Shown here piece by piece: positions 48,326 to 59,771 of a stretch of DNA of 64,000 nt. The stretch spans positions 1 through 64,000 of the forward strand of contig CAJNOL010000886.1 in NCBI GenBank assembly GCA_905250125.1. The letters are read 5' to 3'. Numbering within the stretch: the first letter of the stretch is position 1; each line of letters begins with the position of its first letter. Position numbers and translations under genes: made by a program. This DNA comes from Rotaria sordida (lineage: Eukaryota > Rotifera > Eurotatoria > Philodinida > Philodinidae). Below the pieces are notes generated by a model. The model was not told the origin of the DNA, ran no database searches, and saw only the letters and a program-made list of their open reading frames with translations.

Positions 48326-48450
48326 CATTTTGCAGTGATCCTAGCATAGAATCAAAAACCGAAAGAAAAAAAATAACAAAATATGTGCACTGTATTTTCA
48401 AATTTATAAATATGGGTCAAAAATGACCCACTTGGTACTACTAGGGTTAA

Positions 48451-50528
48451 TAATTATCAATCATGAAAGGAAAGATGTGTGGTTGCGTGATGTTATAAGA
48501 TAAGCTTATGATACTTATAACGTTTAAGGTTCACATTTTAATTTTCTATCGAAATTATCAATTAATAAATTAATTTCATTAAATATTATTGATAACACTT
48601 TATGATGAATTTTCATTTTCAAATAGTAAAATCAATAGTCTGGATCGAGATTAAAGATTCTAGATTGGATCTAAATCTGTATCTCTTATCGTTCGAAGAA
48701 AGTAATAAGCATTCTTTACGAAGATATCTACTCCTATTTATACACAAACAAAAATTCTAAAATCAGTCGATGCATCGATTATTAAATACTCTGAGCACCG
48801 TGACATTGTTTATTTGAAGTTTGGAAAACGTTTTTGAACTTGAATCAGCTTCAAAAAGAGATTATACAACAGCGGAAGACTCCCAATTCAACACAATAGA
48901 GTAAAATGTGTTTTTTAAACATTCATTTCGAACTTTTTGTAATTGTTGGCCTGTAATTAGGATTAATTAGATAAAAAAAAACGACATCTAATTTCTTGAT
49001 TAGCTCTAGAGAGTGTGTGTGTCTAAATATTAGCTGTACAATGTCATGGTATATAAATGGTTGTCTGCTTTTAGATATCTATATAGAACGAAAGACAACT
49101 GTATCTGCTTTTCTTCTCTAATATTTGTATTTTTCGCTCTATTCAATGGGCACAGTCACTTTTGATAGTCTCTTCTTAACTGTCATTTTCATTATAATTT
49201 CGTTTATCATGCCAATAAACCACGAATTCAGTATTGATGAAATTGAATGAATAGCAAACATGTTAAGCATTTTCAAAACATCATTATAATTATTTGTTTT
49301 ATTCATTAAATTATTTGTCATCAGTTGAATCAAGATTACGTTTATTTTTAACAAAAAAAACAAAGACAAATCTATGTGTCGCAAAAATCTCATGAACGAA
49401 AACTCAGAAAATACTCATTCAAAAACAAGATGAAACTATCAAGATCGAATCGATATCATTTATTTTCTATCTTCCACAGGATGTCTTGTTTTCTTACAAA
49501 TCCGTACTCTACAAAAATACAAATTTGTAAGAGCGTTGTTTTCCGTCGTCTTTTGATATAATTAAAATAGAGACAGCATAAAAAGTAAGTGCTAATGTAC
49601 TCGAGAAGCGGATTTTGTTCATTACAGCTGTATCGCAAGCAAATAATAGATTAGTAAACGAAAAATCAACAGCGTCTTTTAAAAATAAGTTAATATGCAT
49701 AGGTATTGGTCATGTCTACTTTAAAATTCCTTTGGTACTTTCGACCCGCGGAATGACCTAAACGAAAACAATTCAAATTTTCCATGGAAGCGACAGGAAT
49801 GATATTCGATGCTATGAATTGTAAATATTGTGTGTGGAAAAGCATTGTGTGATTAGTCGTAGAAATAATTATTTGTTCTTATGAGATATCGATTTTTTTT
49901 CGATAATCAACAGTTGAAGTTTTATACCACATTTTAATAGTTTCTCTTGAAGAACTTATAATAATGATAAAAACTTTTTGAAATTTCTTATTGTTTCCAT
50001 ATCAATAGAAAATTCATAGTACTATTGAAAATTAGTTTAGACTATTATAAGTTGACATTCTTTGTAGGAAACTATATGTGCCAAATATTCATATATAGTA
50101 TCGGATAGTTTTTGTGAAGTGTTTGTTTCTAAGTAGAATCATATGAAAAATGAAGTCTTTTCATCTGATAGAATTTCCTATAGAAATGCTTTAAAATGAA
50201 AAACAAAACGAGTGGTGTAATACTGTTTTCAGAAATAGTATTTAACAAGACACAATCACATTCATCCTTGATTTTATCTTTCAAAGAAAAAATAAATTAA
50301 CAAGAAATGTAACTGAAGAGCGGAAGTCAAAAAAAAATGATAACAAATAAAAAAAACCGAAGATTCGAAATAGTCGCATATCGCGACAGAGAGAAAGAAT
50401 GATTAAATAATTCGCATAAACGACTCACACAGAACCAAAAGGCACACAACTTCTGATTTAAATTGAGATCCCTTTTTTAGACCGATAAAATGTCTTTACA
50501 ATAAAGAGAAGAAAATGAAAAAAAAAGT
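48451..50528. other. intergenic, no gene recognised
   Basis: About 2 kb of AT-rich DNA downstream of the chitinase gene. The short open frames near 49139-49700 lie on both strands of the same DNA and show no known motif. Confidence 0.5.
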
Positions 50529-51540
50529 CTAACAGACAGGATTTATGGAAGGTTCTCCAATACCTAAGCATTGACGAGCACGTTTGTAGGTCGCAACTCG
50601 AGTCAATTGATTATTGTAACCTGGTCCATTATTACACTCAAGTGCACCATTGATGATGCGTGTCGTAGCAGCAAAGTCACCTCTTTGAGCTGGTGCAGCC
50701 ATACCATTTGCATTGTAGAACCAGAGAGCTGTATTTACCGCTGTCTTAGGATCATTTTCTACTATATCTGGATTTGCGAGAAGATCAATACCAAGACTTT
50801 GACCTGCATTGTAATAGTTACATGGCCATGAAAGCTGAAACCAACCTCGACCATAGTATAATTTTCCCGGTGCAGCTGAGATACTACACCAAGAACCACT
50901 ATATTGTGGACCACAACCTAGTATTTGAAAGAAAAAGAAAATTTTTCAGTTTCAAATAATTCAATATTCAAAGATAATCGATTTTCACTCTTTCGACTAA
51001 ATGAGATTCAAGAAATTCTATATATTTCTTTGAGAAAATAGTTTTAAATTTATATGCACTGATTAAAATGATCTCAATAAATACCAATGTCAATTTTATC
51101 AGTTACAAGTAGAAATATTGAAGTTTTACAAAAATAATAAATTTTATTCTATTTCATACTCTTAATTTTCTATAGTACAACTAACTTTCAATGAATCATT
51201 GTTCCTATTAGAAGGGAAACTAGTCTCATTATACAGCACACTTTCGATGTCTTTACACATTGAATGATTTAGAGAAGCCTACCTGGAGCACAATATTCTC
51301 TCATTGTCTTGAGTCCATCTGTCTCATGAAATACATGTGCAAGAAAGACAGCAGCTTCATCTTTGTTTGCTGGTGTCCAGCCTGTTGCCTTTAGTCCATT
51401 AAATCGGTTAGCGCGTAATGTCGCATCGATAGTGTTGAATATACAATCAAATATACTACTGGTAATAACACCAACTGAATCACCTCCACTACTTCCACCT
51501 CCACCAGTTCCCGTGCATGGACCTGCTTTACAACCATCAC
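50529..51540 (-). CDS. GH19 chitinase, two exons, 5' end lost in a gap
   Basis: Hydrolyses beta-1,4-linked N-acetylglucosamine in chitin; probably secreted. Exons 51540-51283 and 50917-50529 join in phase 1 across a 365-bp intron and end at TAG 50531-50529. The visible part opens with a Cys/Gly/Ser linker (DGCKAGPCTGTGGGGSSGG), as found between a chitin-binding module and the catalytic domain. It is followed by FDCIFNTIDATLRANRFNG. The active-site segment is EAAVFLAHVFHETDGL, with the general-acid Glu in HET. Then come CGPQYSGSWCSISAAPG, the family signature YYGRGWFQLSWPCNYYNAG, and a C-terminus AATTRIINGALECNNGPGYN. The signal peptide and any chitin-binding domain are missing because 10 Ns adjoin the exon at 51541. 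GH19 is typical of plants and bacteria and patchy in animals. Confidence 0.9.
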
Positions 51541-51550
51541 NNNNNNNNNN
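51541..51550. other. assembly gap (10 N) at the chitinase 5' end
   Basis: Ten Ns interrupt the linker-coding exon. The sequence beyond it (51551 onward) does not continue the chitinase reading frame. Confidence 0.98.
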
Positions 51551-53001
51551 GAGAAGAACAAGTGTTTTTCATGATATTGTCAAAAAATCATTGATGGAAA
51601 AATCTTATCTCTTCACAAGCATGTCGAGTTTGACAGTGTGGTCTTATTCGATACCCAATTCCCTTGTACATTTGATTTACATAATCTGAATGACTGGATT
51701 TATTTCGGCACTCAAAAATAAAAAAAACTTTCTCCTATGAAACTAATATCACGTGGTGATGGAGCATTGTTAAAGGCACGTTATCTTTCTTCTAAAATGT
51801 GTTCAGTTTGTCATTGAGATCTGAGCTGACATAGAATTCAATTCTGCATCTTCTACATCTATTGCAAATATCAGACACACTCAAGTGTTAATAAATAGGA
51901 AATAAGATTTTCTCAATTTTGTCAACATATACTGATGGTACATCTAGAAGACTTGATTTACTTCTTTAACGTATGAATTTTGTACACAGAGACAACATCA
52001 ATCGATTACGATTTTGTTTGCTCGATACAGTCGTGCGGGTTTTGATTCCGAATGTCGTCCTCATATTTTGAATGCGGTAGCTAAGTTTTTTTCTGTAGTA
52101 GTGATGAATTCATAGAATAAAATAATGGTTGAATGTATGACAGAATGAAAAGAACAAACATATCGTGAATCAATGAAAAATAAGTTTTTTTTCGCTATGA
52201 CGAATAAGTGCAGCCATAGCCTTTTTTTAAATCCTGTATAGGGATTTATATCTCCTTGATTTTCTCATTGGTTTATTCTGTCACTGATAGAATTTAGTTG
52301 CTCATCATGTTAATTAGTCATGTTTTGCTAGCTTCTCATCAATTCTAGTGCATTGTGATGCCACTATATATATTTCGTTACATTCATAGACCACTAAAAT
52401 ATGGTATCTTTTTCGGCCTGATTTCTCAATGATTCCTCCACTAACATCCAACAATATCATTCATTTGAATATACTCGCAAGTGTGACATGCATGTGTAGA
52501 TCCTGGATGCGGATATGCAATCTACACATCCACAATCAGCATGCTAATACGAAGAATTGTATCGTCGGTTATTTCAAAAAAACAGAGATCAACTAATAAA
52601 AGGCACAGTCAACAAGACAAATGATATAGACATATGTTTCGAATATCGCTCGTTTGAATAATGAAGGACCCAAATCTAAGTAACTTCTGCATATGATGAA
52701 TGAGAGTCTCTGATTCATCTTCAATGGCTTTTTTCCCTTGAGACCACTATTCCCACTTAAACAGATACAATTCATCATATTGTCTTCTCTGTTTCTTTAC
52801 GCTATGCATCAATGATTATTTCACCTATTAGTTACGTCACTAGTGTATAGTAATACAAGGGAATATTATTCTTTTTCAATTTTGTATTACAATTGACTCA
52901 TAATATTTTGATAAATCATAATGAAACGCCTACGATTGACATAAGGAATTTACCAAAACAGATGTGATAGTTCTGCTTAGATACTATTGTACTTCATCTT
53001 G
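51551..53001. other. intergenic between chitinase and metallopeptidase
   Basis: No coding region recognised. A hairpin TGTGTAGAT...ATCTACACA lies near 52492-52530. Confidence 0.5.
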
Positions 53002-53008
53002 TATATAA
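53002..53008 (+). promoter_or_regulatory. TATA box of the M35-type peptidase gene
   Basis: TATATAA, 78 bases before the ATG at 53086. This spacing leaves a transcription start about 30 bases downstream and a ~50-base leader. Confidence 0.6.
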
Positions 53009-53085
53009 GGACAATGTAGCATCTTTTTTCTCTATACACAAACAAACTACTAATATAAAGATATATTGGAAAACATCGAACAACT

Positions 53086-54168
53086 ATGAACCAGCGACAT
53101 ATCATTTTATACATTTCAATTGCAATGATGGCAGTTAACATCTACGCAGATGATTTGCGAGTTGCAATAGTTTCAGCACGATCGAAATTTAGTAAAACAC
53201 AGGATGTAACAGTGAATGTACAATGCAGCAACACTGGTAATAAAACAATACAAATTCATAAATGGTGTTTACCAGACAATGAATTATATGATCCACTATT
53301 CAAAATAACCTGCAATGATGCTCCTGTTCATTATACCGGTCCATTGATCAAACGACGAGCACCAACTCCTGATGATGTGATTTCTCTAGCACCTGGCAAA
53401 ACTATAATTACTCCTGTTCGACTATCATCAGCATATGATATGACCAAGTCTTGCAATTATTCAATTAAATACTCTATGTCAACTGAGCGTGTTGTCTTCA
53501 AACATCTTCGAACATTGAAGACTATCGCTACCAAATCCATTAGTAACCTTCAATCCGATATAGAATCGAATAATATTCAATTGAATATCGAAGGTCGTTC
53601 CAATCTCCATCATGAACCAAATAACATCATAAATGTGCGTAAAAGAGCAGTCACTCTTAATTATGTTTCTTGTTCGGAAAGTCAGAGCTCTGAGGTTATG
53701 TCTGCAGTTTCTTCAGCTTGTAGCTATGCCAGCGATTCTTTCAATTATTTGGATATGACGACACCCTCTGGAACAAATCGCTATGAGACTTGGTTTGGTA
53801 CATATATGTCAGAGAATTGGTATACAGTGAAGAAACACTACCAAAATATCAAAGATGTCCTTGATTGGGAGGTTATCACTCTCAATTGTGGATGCACCAT
53901 GTCTGGAACTTATGCCTATGTTTACGCGGACCAGCCATATACAATCTATTTATGTCCTGAGTTCTGGTCGGCTTCAATGACAGGTACTGACTCAAAGGCT
54001 GGTACACTTGTTCATGAAATCTCACATTTCACAGTCGTTGCTGGTACTGATGATTATGCGTATGGTCAGACGACAGCCAAAGATTTGGCTATGAGCGATC
54101 CAATGAAAGCAATCATGAATGCCGATAGTCATGAATACTTTGCCGAGAACAATCCTGCGCTCTTATGA
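53086..54168 (+). CDS. secreted M35 (deuterolysin/peptidyl-Lys type) metallopeptidase precursor
   Basis: Intronless, 360 residues. A signal peptide (1-21, ending VNIYA) leads into a propeptide/N-terminal beta domain to about 187, closed by a basic site (NVRKR, 183-187) where processing would release a ~173-residue enzyme. Catalytic elements: zinc motif HEISH (310-314) and the aspzincin motif GTDDYAYGQ (320-328), whose Asp supplies the third zinc ligand. AIMNADSHEYFAENNP (342-357) follows. The length of the mature part and the GT.DYAYGQ form match fungal peptidyl-Lys metalloendopeptidases, so cleavage before lysine is a reasonable guess. Six or more cysteines suit an extracellular protein. AATAAA at 54305-54310. 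No introns and fungal/bacterial-type affinity suggest horizontal acquisition, but this is unproven. Confidence 0.9.
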   Translation: MNQRHIILYISIAMMAVNIYADDLRVAIVSARSKFSKTQDVTVNVQCSNTGNKTIQIHKWCLPDNELYDPLFKITCNDAPVHYTGPLIKRRAPTPDDVISLAPGKTIITPVRLSSAYDMTKSCNYSIKYSMSTERVVFKHLRTLKTIATKSISNLQSDIESNNIQLNIEGRSNLHHEPNNIINVRKRAVTLNYVSCSESQSSEVMSAVSSACSYASDSFNYLDMTTPSGTNRYETWFGTYMSENWYTVKKHYQNIKDVLDWEVITLNCGCTMSGTYAYVYADQPYTIYLCPEFWSASMTGTDSKAGTLVHEISHFTVVAGTDDYAYGQTTAKDLAMSDPMKAIMNADSHEYFAENNPALL

Positions 54169-55367
54169 TGGGCTAAAGTGAACTCGCACTTCACTAAGAA
54201 CTATATTTACACGGACAATGCTTATGACTTGATATCCTATTTATTTCTCTTTGTATAAAGAATATTTCATTTTAATTTTCTTTTTGTATGGAAGACAATT
54301 TCAGAATAAATATGATAAGTTTGACAGCAAGTTTTAACTTTTTGAATCATCAAATACAATTTTCGCTTTTGATTATTTTCATGAAATTTTCGTTATTGTT
54401 TTATGCACAGGTTCCTTAACACATTCGGCACGATTTGATTTTGCTAGAGAGTAGCTCTACAGATTCATTTTCGTGTGCATTCATCTTTCGACAAATATAC
54501 TCCTTGGCCTTTTCATTCTATGCTGGCCTGTCGTTTTCTCTTTTATGTTTATAACATCGCATGGAGTGAAATGACCATCCTGTAGTTTCGCAAAAGTCTT
54601 GTGAGACCTCTACTGTATGGCATACCATTCGAGAAGCTGAAATCTGATCCGAGACAAAAATCAGCAACTCATTCGAAGCGCAAACTCGCTTATTGCAAGC
54701 TCGAAAAAAAGGAAGGATCTACGTGCAACGTCGGCAGACGTTGTACTGACTGCTGTGCGAAGCGAAGGACACAATAGTCAAGAGAAGCGAGCTATGAGGC
54801 AGCAAAAAAAGTAAAAACTTCCCCTTTTGACAGTGATAAAATATTTTGTCTTGATTTTTTTAACAAGAAGCATCATGCTATGGAATAAAGGACTCAAAAA
54901 AAGTACTGAAGGCAGAACAGATAACATACTATGTTTAACCTCCTGCCTGAGAAAAAAGGGAAAAACAGTGCTTCTCTATACAGTTTCTCGTTAAAACATA
55001 GTGTGGCCCACCAGTGAACCATATCGTGCCGAATGTGTTAAAGAATAGGAGCAACCAAAAACTTTGAAACTTTCAGGACTAACTAGTCTCGTTGAGACCT
55101 TTCGTAGCGCAAAGTTTCAAGTCGAAATTCGTAAGTTGATTTTTCAGGTGAATCTGAGGGAGAACACGATGCTTTGCTACAAAATACCAAATATCTCGAC
55201 AAGGGCACAATGGCGCATCTTTACGTATCCATCGAAGATAGATGATGATATGCTCTACCAAATAATAAACTAAAACTTGAATTAAAGTTCCGGAAAAATC
55301 TGGGAAACGAATTGCATTATTGACGAGTAGCTATTTTTCACTATACTGGGCCTACGTTTTTCATCTT
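54169..55367. other. intergenic, 3' flank of the metallopeptidase
   Basis: No gene recognised. One arm of the GAAACTTTGC-type dispersed repeat lies near 55083-55150 (reverse orientation); the 69-codon frame at 55064-55273 is that repeat read as protein. Confidence 0.45.
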
Positions 55368-55420
55368 GAGGGTGTGGGTTGTTCAGTTGAATTGCACACA
55401 TATCCACACCCTCACATTCA
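55368..55420. repeat. short telomere-like hairpin repeat
   Basis: GAGGGTGTGGG arm, a 15-base spacer, then CACACATATCCACACCCTC. It sits at the left edge of the AGAATTCTG repeat region. Confidence 0.6.
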
Positions 55421-55429
55421 CAGCAGTTG

Positions 55430-56660
55430 CAGAATGCCTACCAAGCAGCATTCAGAATTCCGTCGACTTATATATTTTTTTAAAACGATTTGATTGTGCT
55501 ATTATTTTCTGGTCTGTTTATATTCGCCCTAAAATTCTGTAGAGTTCTGTGTCATCAAAGACAGCGTATTTCATACCGGTCTGTTTAAATTCTGCTGAGA
55601 ATTCTGTAGAATTCTGTATCATCAATGACAACATATTCCATACGGCTCTGTTTAAATTCTGCTGAGAATTCTATGTTATCAAAGGCAACGTATTCCATAC
55701 CAGTCTGTCTAAATTCTGCTGGCAATTCTGTAGAATTTCTGTGTTATCAAAGACAACGTATTCCATTCTAATCTATTTAAATTCTGCTAAGAATTCTGTG
55801 GAATTCTGTGTTTGAATTCTGCTTAGAATTCTGTAGAATTCTGCATTATCAAAGATGATGTATTCCGTTCTAATCTGTTTTTCTTGTCTTTTGGACATAT
55901 ATCATTCTAGTACCCACACACACACCCTGCGGACTGATGTATTTTTTAAAAAGCAGTTGATTATCACACGCTAGAATTCTGTTTTTTTTATTTTTATTTT
56001 TCAATAGAATTCTAAGTTTCACAAAATAAAATTTCCGTAAAATAGCGATTAAAAGATAGTTCTATTCTTTCCTGGTATATTTATATTCTGCCTAGAATTC
56101 TGTAGAATTCGATATTATCAAACACAGCGTATTTTATTCTGATCTCTTTAAATTCTGCTTAGAATTTTGTACAATTCTGTGTTATCAAAGAGAACGTATT
56201 TCATTCTAGTCTGTTGAAATTCTGCTTATAATTCTGTAGAATTCTATGTTATCAAAGACAGCGTATTTCATTCTTGTCTGTTGAAATTCTGTCTAGACTT
56301 CTGTAGAATTCTATGGTATCAAAGATAACGCCTATATGTGCTAGTATTCATTACATTCTAGAATTCTGTTCAGGTATATTTAAATTTTGCTTACAACTCT
56401 ATAGAATTCTATGTTATCTATATATATATATAGTATTGTAGTATAGCTATTAATAGTTTATATTCTGTTAGTCGTAACAGAATTCTGTTTTATATTCTGC
56501 TGGCCTTTTTATATTCTTCATAAGTATTATGCTTTTCTCCTAGATACATATAGCATTGTTGTATATCTATTAACAGTTTATATTCTGTTAGTCGTAACAG
56601 AATTTTGTTTTATATTCTGCTGACCCTTTCAAATTCTTCATTAGAATTTTATTTTTCTCC
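55430..56660. repeat. AGAATTCTG tandem repeat region, left (forward) arm
   Basis: About ten diverged copies of a ~65-bp unit of the form GTCTGTTTAAATTCTGCTGA, GAATTCTGTAGAATTCTGT, TATCAAAGACAACGTATTCC. The last ~220 bases change to a ~125-bp unit (GTTTATATTCTGTTAGTCGT ... TTTTTCTCCTGGATATA), two copies. The opening sequence (GCAGAATGCCTACCAA...CGACTTATAT) recurs in inverted orientation at about 60190-60250, so the whole region is bounded by an inverted repeat. Confidence 0.7.
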
Positions 56661-57200
56661 TGGATATATACCCCCGAAAAGCAAAAGTTAGCCACCTTAT
56701 TTTGAATATATCGTTACTATAATAGCATATTTTTAAAATAATAATACCGTATTCGGAAAGCGCGTAAAATTCTCTATTACTCCTGTATATTTGTGTTTTG
56801 GTTTTCACTTTTGAATGATCAACATAAATTGAATATAATGAAGACACACTGATATCCAGATTCCCACAGACATGATTTTGTCATTGTAATCAAATTAAGT
56901 TTTTTAGATTTTGCATCACCGTAGAATGTTTGTTTTGAAAGAGTAATTATATATTCTGATAGCACTTGAAATTCTCTATCTTTCTATATATTTGTTTACT
57001 CTATTACATTTATCTATTATAAAAATAATATAAGAACAATGAAGTCATCGCAATTGACAATTTCGAAAAATCTTGTGTATGATATATTTTTTTGAACTAT
57101 AAGTACAAAGAAAATTATTTTTTTATGAAAGCGATTATGCATTTTGATAGAGCTTCAAATTCTCTATCACCCTATATATTTTTGTTTTATCCTATATTTG

Positions 57201-57208
57201 TGTGTTAA
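57201..57208. repeat. 8-bp target-site duplication (left) of the hAT element
   Basis: TGTGTTAA immediately before the element; identical to 59266-59273. Confidence 0.85.
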
Positions 57209-59265
57209 CAGCGGCGTAACCAGGATTTTTAGACCAATGGACAAACTTCTCTTGTGTCGAAAAAAACCAATGGGCGAAATGGGCAAGGTTTTTATTGATA
57301 GCCCAAAAAGTTTTTCACCCAACAAAGTACTAATAACGTAAAAAAAAACAAATGCATAAGTTAGTGTCGAGGATTCTTCAAATATGTATCTGTACAACAC
57401 ACATAGACGTATTCTCTACGAACTTCGTCATTTCACATATTGGTTTTTTTTCCTTTATATTTCTACATATACGCCATTGGATTTCTTCTTTCTCTTTTAT
57501 ATGTCACTCTAGATGTATATATGTGTAGACATATATATGTTCGTGTGTGTTCTCTTAATTCTCTTCTTTTTGATCTATCCTTCTCTACGTTTACGTGGAT
57601 AGTGTTTTCCCAATAAAATCAAACTCACGTTCACCCAAACTTTCAGTTAAAATCAGGCTTGCTAGATCTTCGGAAAAGCCAAGAAAATTTCTGAAATTTG
57701 AACATTTTCCTGATTTTTTTCTGATCTTTTGATTTTTCTGATTTGTTGTCGAATTTCAGACGTTTTTAGATGGCGGCTGTACTAGTGGAATTAATTACGA
57801 GTGTAACCCATTAATATTATAGATTCGTATTCCGCTACCTTCTTTCGTTTCTTAATCTCTTGTAGTTTCTGGGTTCTGCAGCCACTGCTAAGTGCTTTAA
57901 TATATCAGTAAATTGTTGCGTTGCTGAACTGAATAGTGAATGCCAATTTTTTTTTGAACGATTTTGTAAACATATTTTAGCTCAAAAACATTTATTGAAA
58001 GAATTTTGAACGAAGAAAAACTTGAAAAATAATATAGAAGTTATGTTCTATAACTTTGATTATTTTTCGTAAGATTTTTTGATCTGCATTATTTATATAG
58101 ATGATTATTTTGTGCATATTTTTCGTAAACAGAGTTTTGGTTTTTGTGAAAGAATCCGACACTAGGTGTCTTTTCCTGACTTTTTTTTTTGTATTAACTA
58201 ACAACTGAAGACCATACTGCAGCAAATTAAGGAGATTCATCATAGTCGCATCAAATGAATGCTCTCACATACGGAACAACTAGTTTAAAACATGAGCTGC
58301 CAATAGTGTACACAGACAGAATTGTTTAAATTTTAAAATATTTACAATGTGTCATGTAACCACAGTACGAAATTTCATCAACCTTTAGTTTTTTTTTCCA
58401 TCATGGTTGGATGGAACACGACTATTGACGTAGAAAGAAGCAATATTACTCACATTCAAAAGCAATTTGACAGCAATTAAAAATTTTTGTTTATTACCCT
58501 TATAATTAAAAAAAATTATCTTAGGCTTTGTTGAATTTGCTTTTTGATATGCATGATATTGTTTTTTCTTATGTAAATGGTTGTGTCCCATCCAACCATG
58601 ACGAAAAAAAAAGAAAACTAAGCGTTGACGAAATTTAGTAGTGAGAGTATGTAACAAACTGGAAACTTCTTCTCAATGTGTGTACGCTACTGGCAGCGCA
58701 TATTTTTAATTAGTTAGTTTGATAGTGAGAGTCTTCATTTGATCCAACTGTGATCAATCTCCTAAGCTTACAGTATATGATCTTTTACTCTAAGCTATAT
58801 AATGGTTGTGTTGTTTTTCTTTACTATGAAATGCTTTTAAAAACAAAGTATGAGCCGATAAACAAAAAAAAACGTGAAGCCTTTTGTGCAAGTATGTCAA
58901 CATGATAGTCCTTGGTTGGCAAAAAGTTACTCTTTATGATTAGTTTCCAATTTCAGAAAAAAATTCTAATTTTTTCTGATTTTAAAAACAAGAATTTCTG
59001 ATTTTTAAGTTTTTCATCTAGAAACTCTGGTGAAAATACCAGAAGCGAGTCTTTTCTTCATGCTCACAGAAAGAACAAGCAAAAATGCATGTGTGATTCA
59101 GACGGAAGAAAAGAAAATGAGTTATTATCTAATTCAAAAATAAATAAACAATTCTGAAAAAGTGAAATTTCAATGGGCAAAAACTGACGCATAAAAATTA
59201 CAATGAGCAAATCTCCAAATGAAATGGGCAATTGCCCATTTGCCCCTCCCTTGACTACGCCACTG
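57209..59265. mobile_element. hAT-type non-autonomous element nested in the long-TIR element
   Basis: 2,057 bp. Ends CAGCGGCGTAACCAGG and, reversed, CAGTGGCGTAGTCAAGG fit the CAGnGGCG start of many hAT elements. Perfect 8-bp duplications TGTGTTAA on both sides settle the superfamily. Subterminal AATGGGCAAA-type motifs repeat near both ends, as expected for hAT transposase binding. The interior shows no long open frame, so it is either a deletion derivative or too decayed to recognise. It interrupts the interior of the older element. Confidence 0.85.
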
Positions 59266-59273
59266 TGTGTTAA
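59266..59273. repeat. 8-bp target-site duplication (right) of the hAT element
   Basis: TGTGTTAA immediately after the element end ...CGCCACTG. Confidence 0.85.
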
Positions 59274-59771
59274 ATAATAAATTGAGTAATATTTAAACAT
59301 TCTCGTTGATCAACCCTAAATTGGACAGAGAAAATTCCAAAAAAATAGCGAAAAAAATTGTGGATTTTTTCGAAATTGTCAATTGCAATGGCTTCATTGT
59401 TCTTATATTATTTTTATAATAGATAAATGTAAGAGAGTAAACAAATATATAGAAAGATAGAGAATTTCAAGTGCTATCAGAATATATAATTACTCTTTCA
59501 AAACAAACATTCTACGGTGATGCAAAATCTAAAAAACTTAATTTGATTACAATGACAAAATCATGTCTGTGGGAATCTGGACATCAGTGTGTCTTCATTA
59601 TATTCAATTTATGTTGATCATTCAAAAGTGAAAACCAAAATACAAATATACAGGAGTAATAGAGAATTTTACGCGCTTTCCGAATACGGTATTATTATTT
59701 TAGAAATATGCTATTATAGTAACGATATATTCAAAATAAGGTGGCTAACTTTTGCTTTTCGGGAGTATATA

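Larger units (their letters stand above)
47864..48446 (-). mobile_element. internally deleted piggyBac-type element
   Basis: Ends CCCTAGTAGTACCAAG (at 48446, reading inward on -) and CCCTAGTAGTAGCAAG (at 47864, +) form a 16-bp TIR. The flanks are TTAA (48447-48450) and TTAG (47860-47863), a one-base decay of the TTAA duplication diagnostic of piggyBac. The right end carries a TGGGTCATTTTTGACCCA palindrome. Inside, on the - strand, only the transposase C-terminus remains (next entry), so 5' and 3' portions were joined by internal deletion. Confidence 0.8.
56671..59765. mobile_element. DNA transposon with ~400-bp terminal inverted repeats
   Basis: The left TIR (56671-57072) and right TIR (about 59362-59765) are nearly identical inverted copies. 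The left begins CCCCCGAAAAGCAAAAGTTA; the right, reversed, begins CTCCCGAAAAGCAAAAGTTA. TATATA lies on both sides (56665-56670 and 59766-59771), consistent with a TA-containing target duplication. The element sits within the AGAATTCTG repeat (its TCCTGGATATATAGCATTG unit is split). Once the nested hAT element is removed it is only about 1 kb, with no transposase, i.e. a long-TIR non-autonomous element. The short frames at 56641-56847 (-) and 59589-59774 (+) are the two TIR copies read as protein. Confidence 0.88.

Noticed and set aside
57144..59300. Short frames inside the hAT element
   Set aside because: Nothing resembles a hAT transposase (no RW-type or C-terminal dimerisation motif); treated as non-coding interior.
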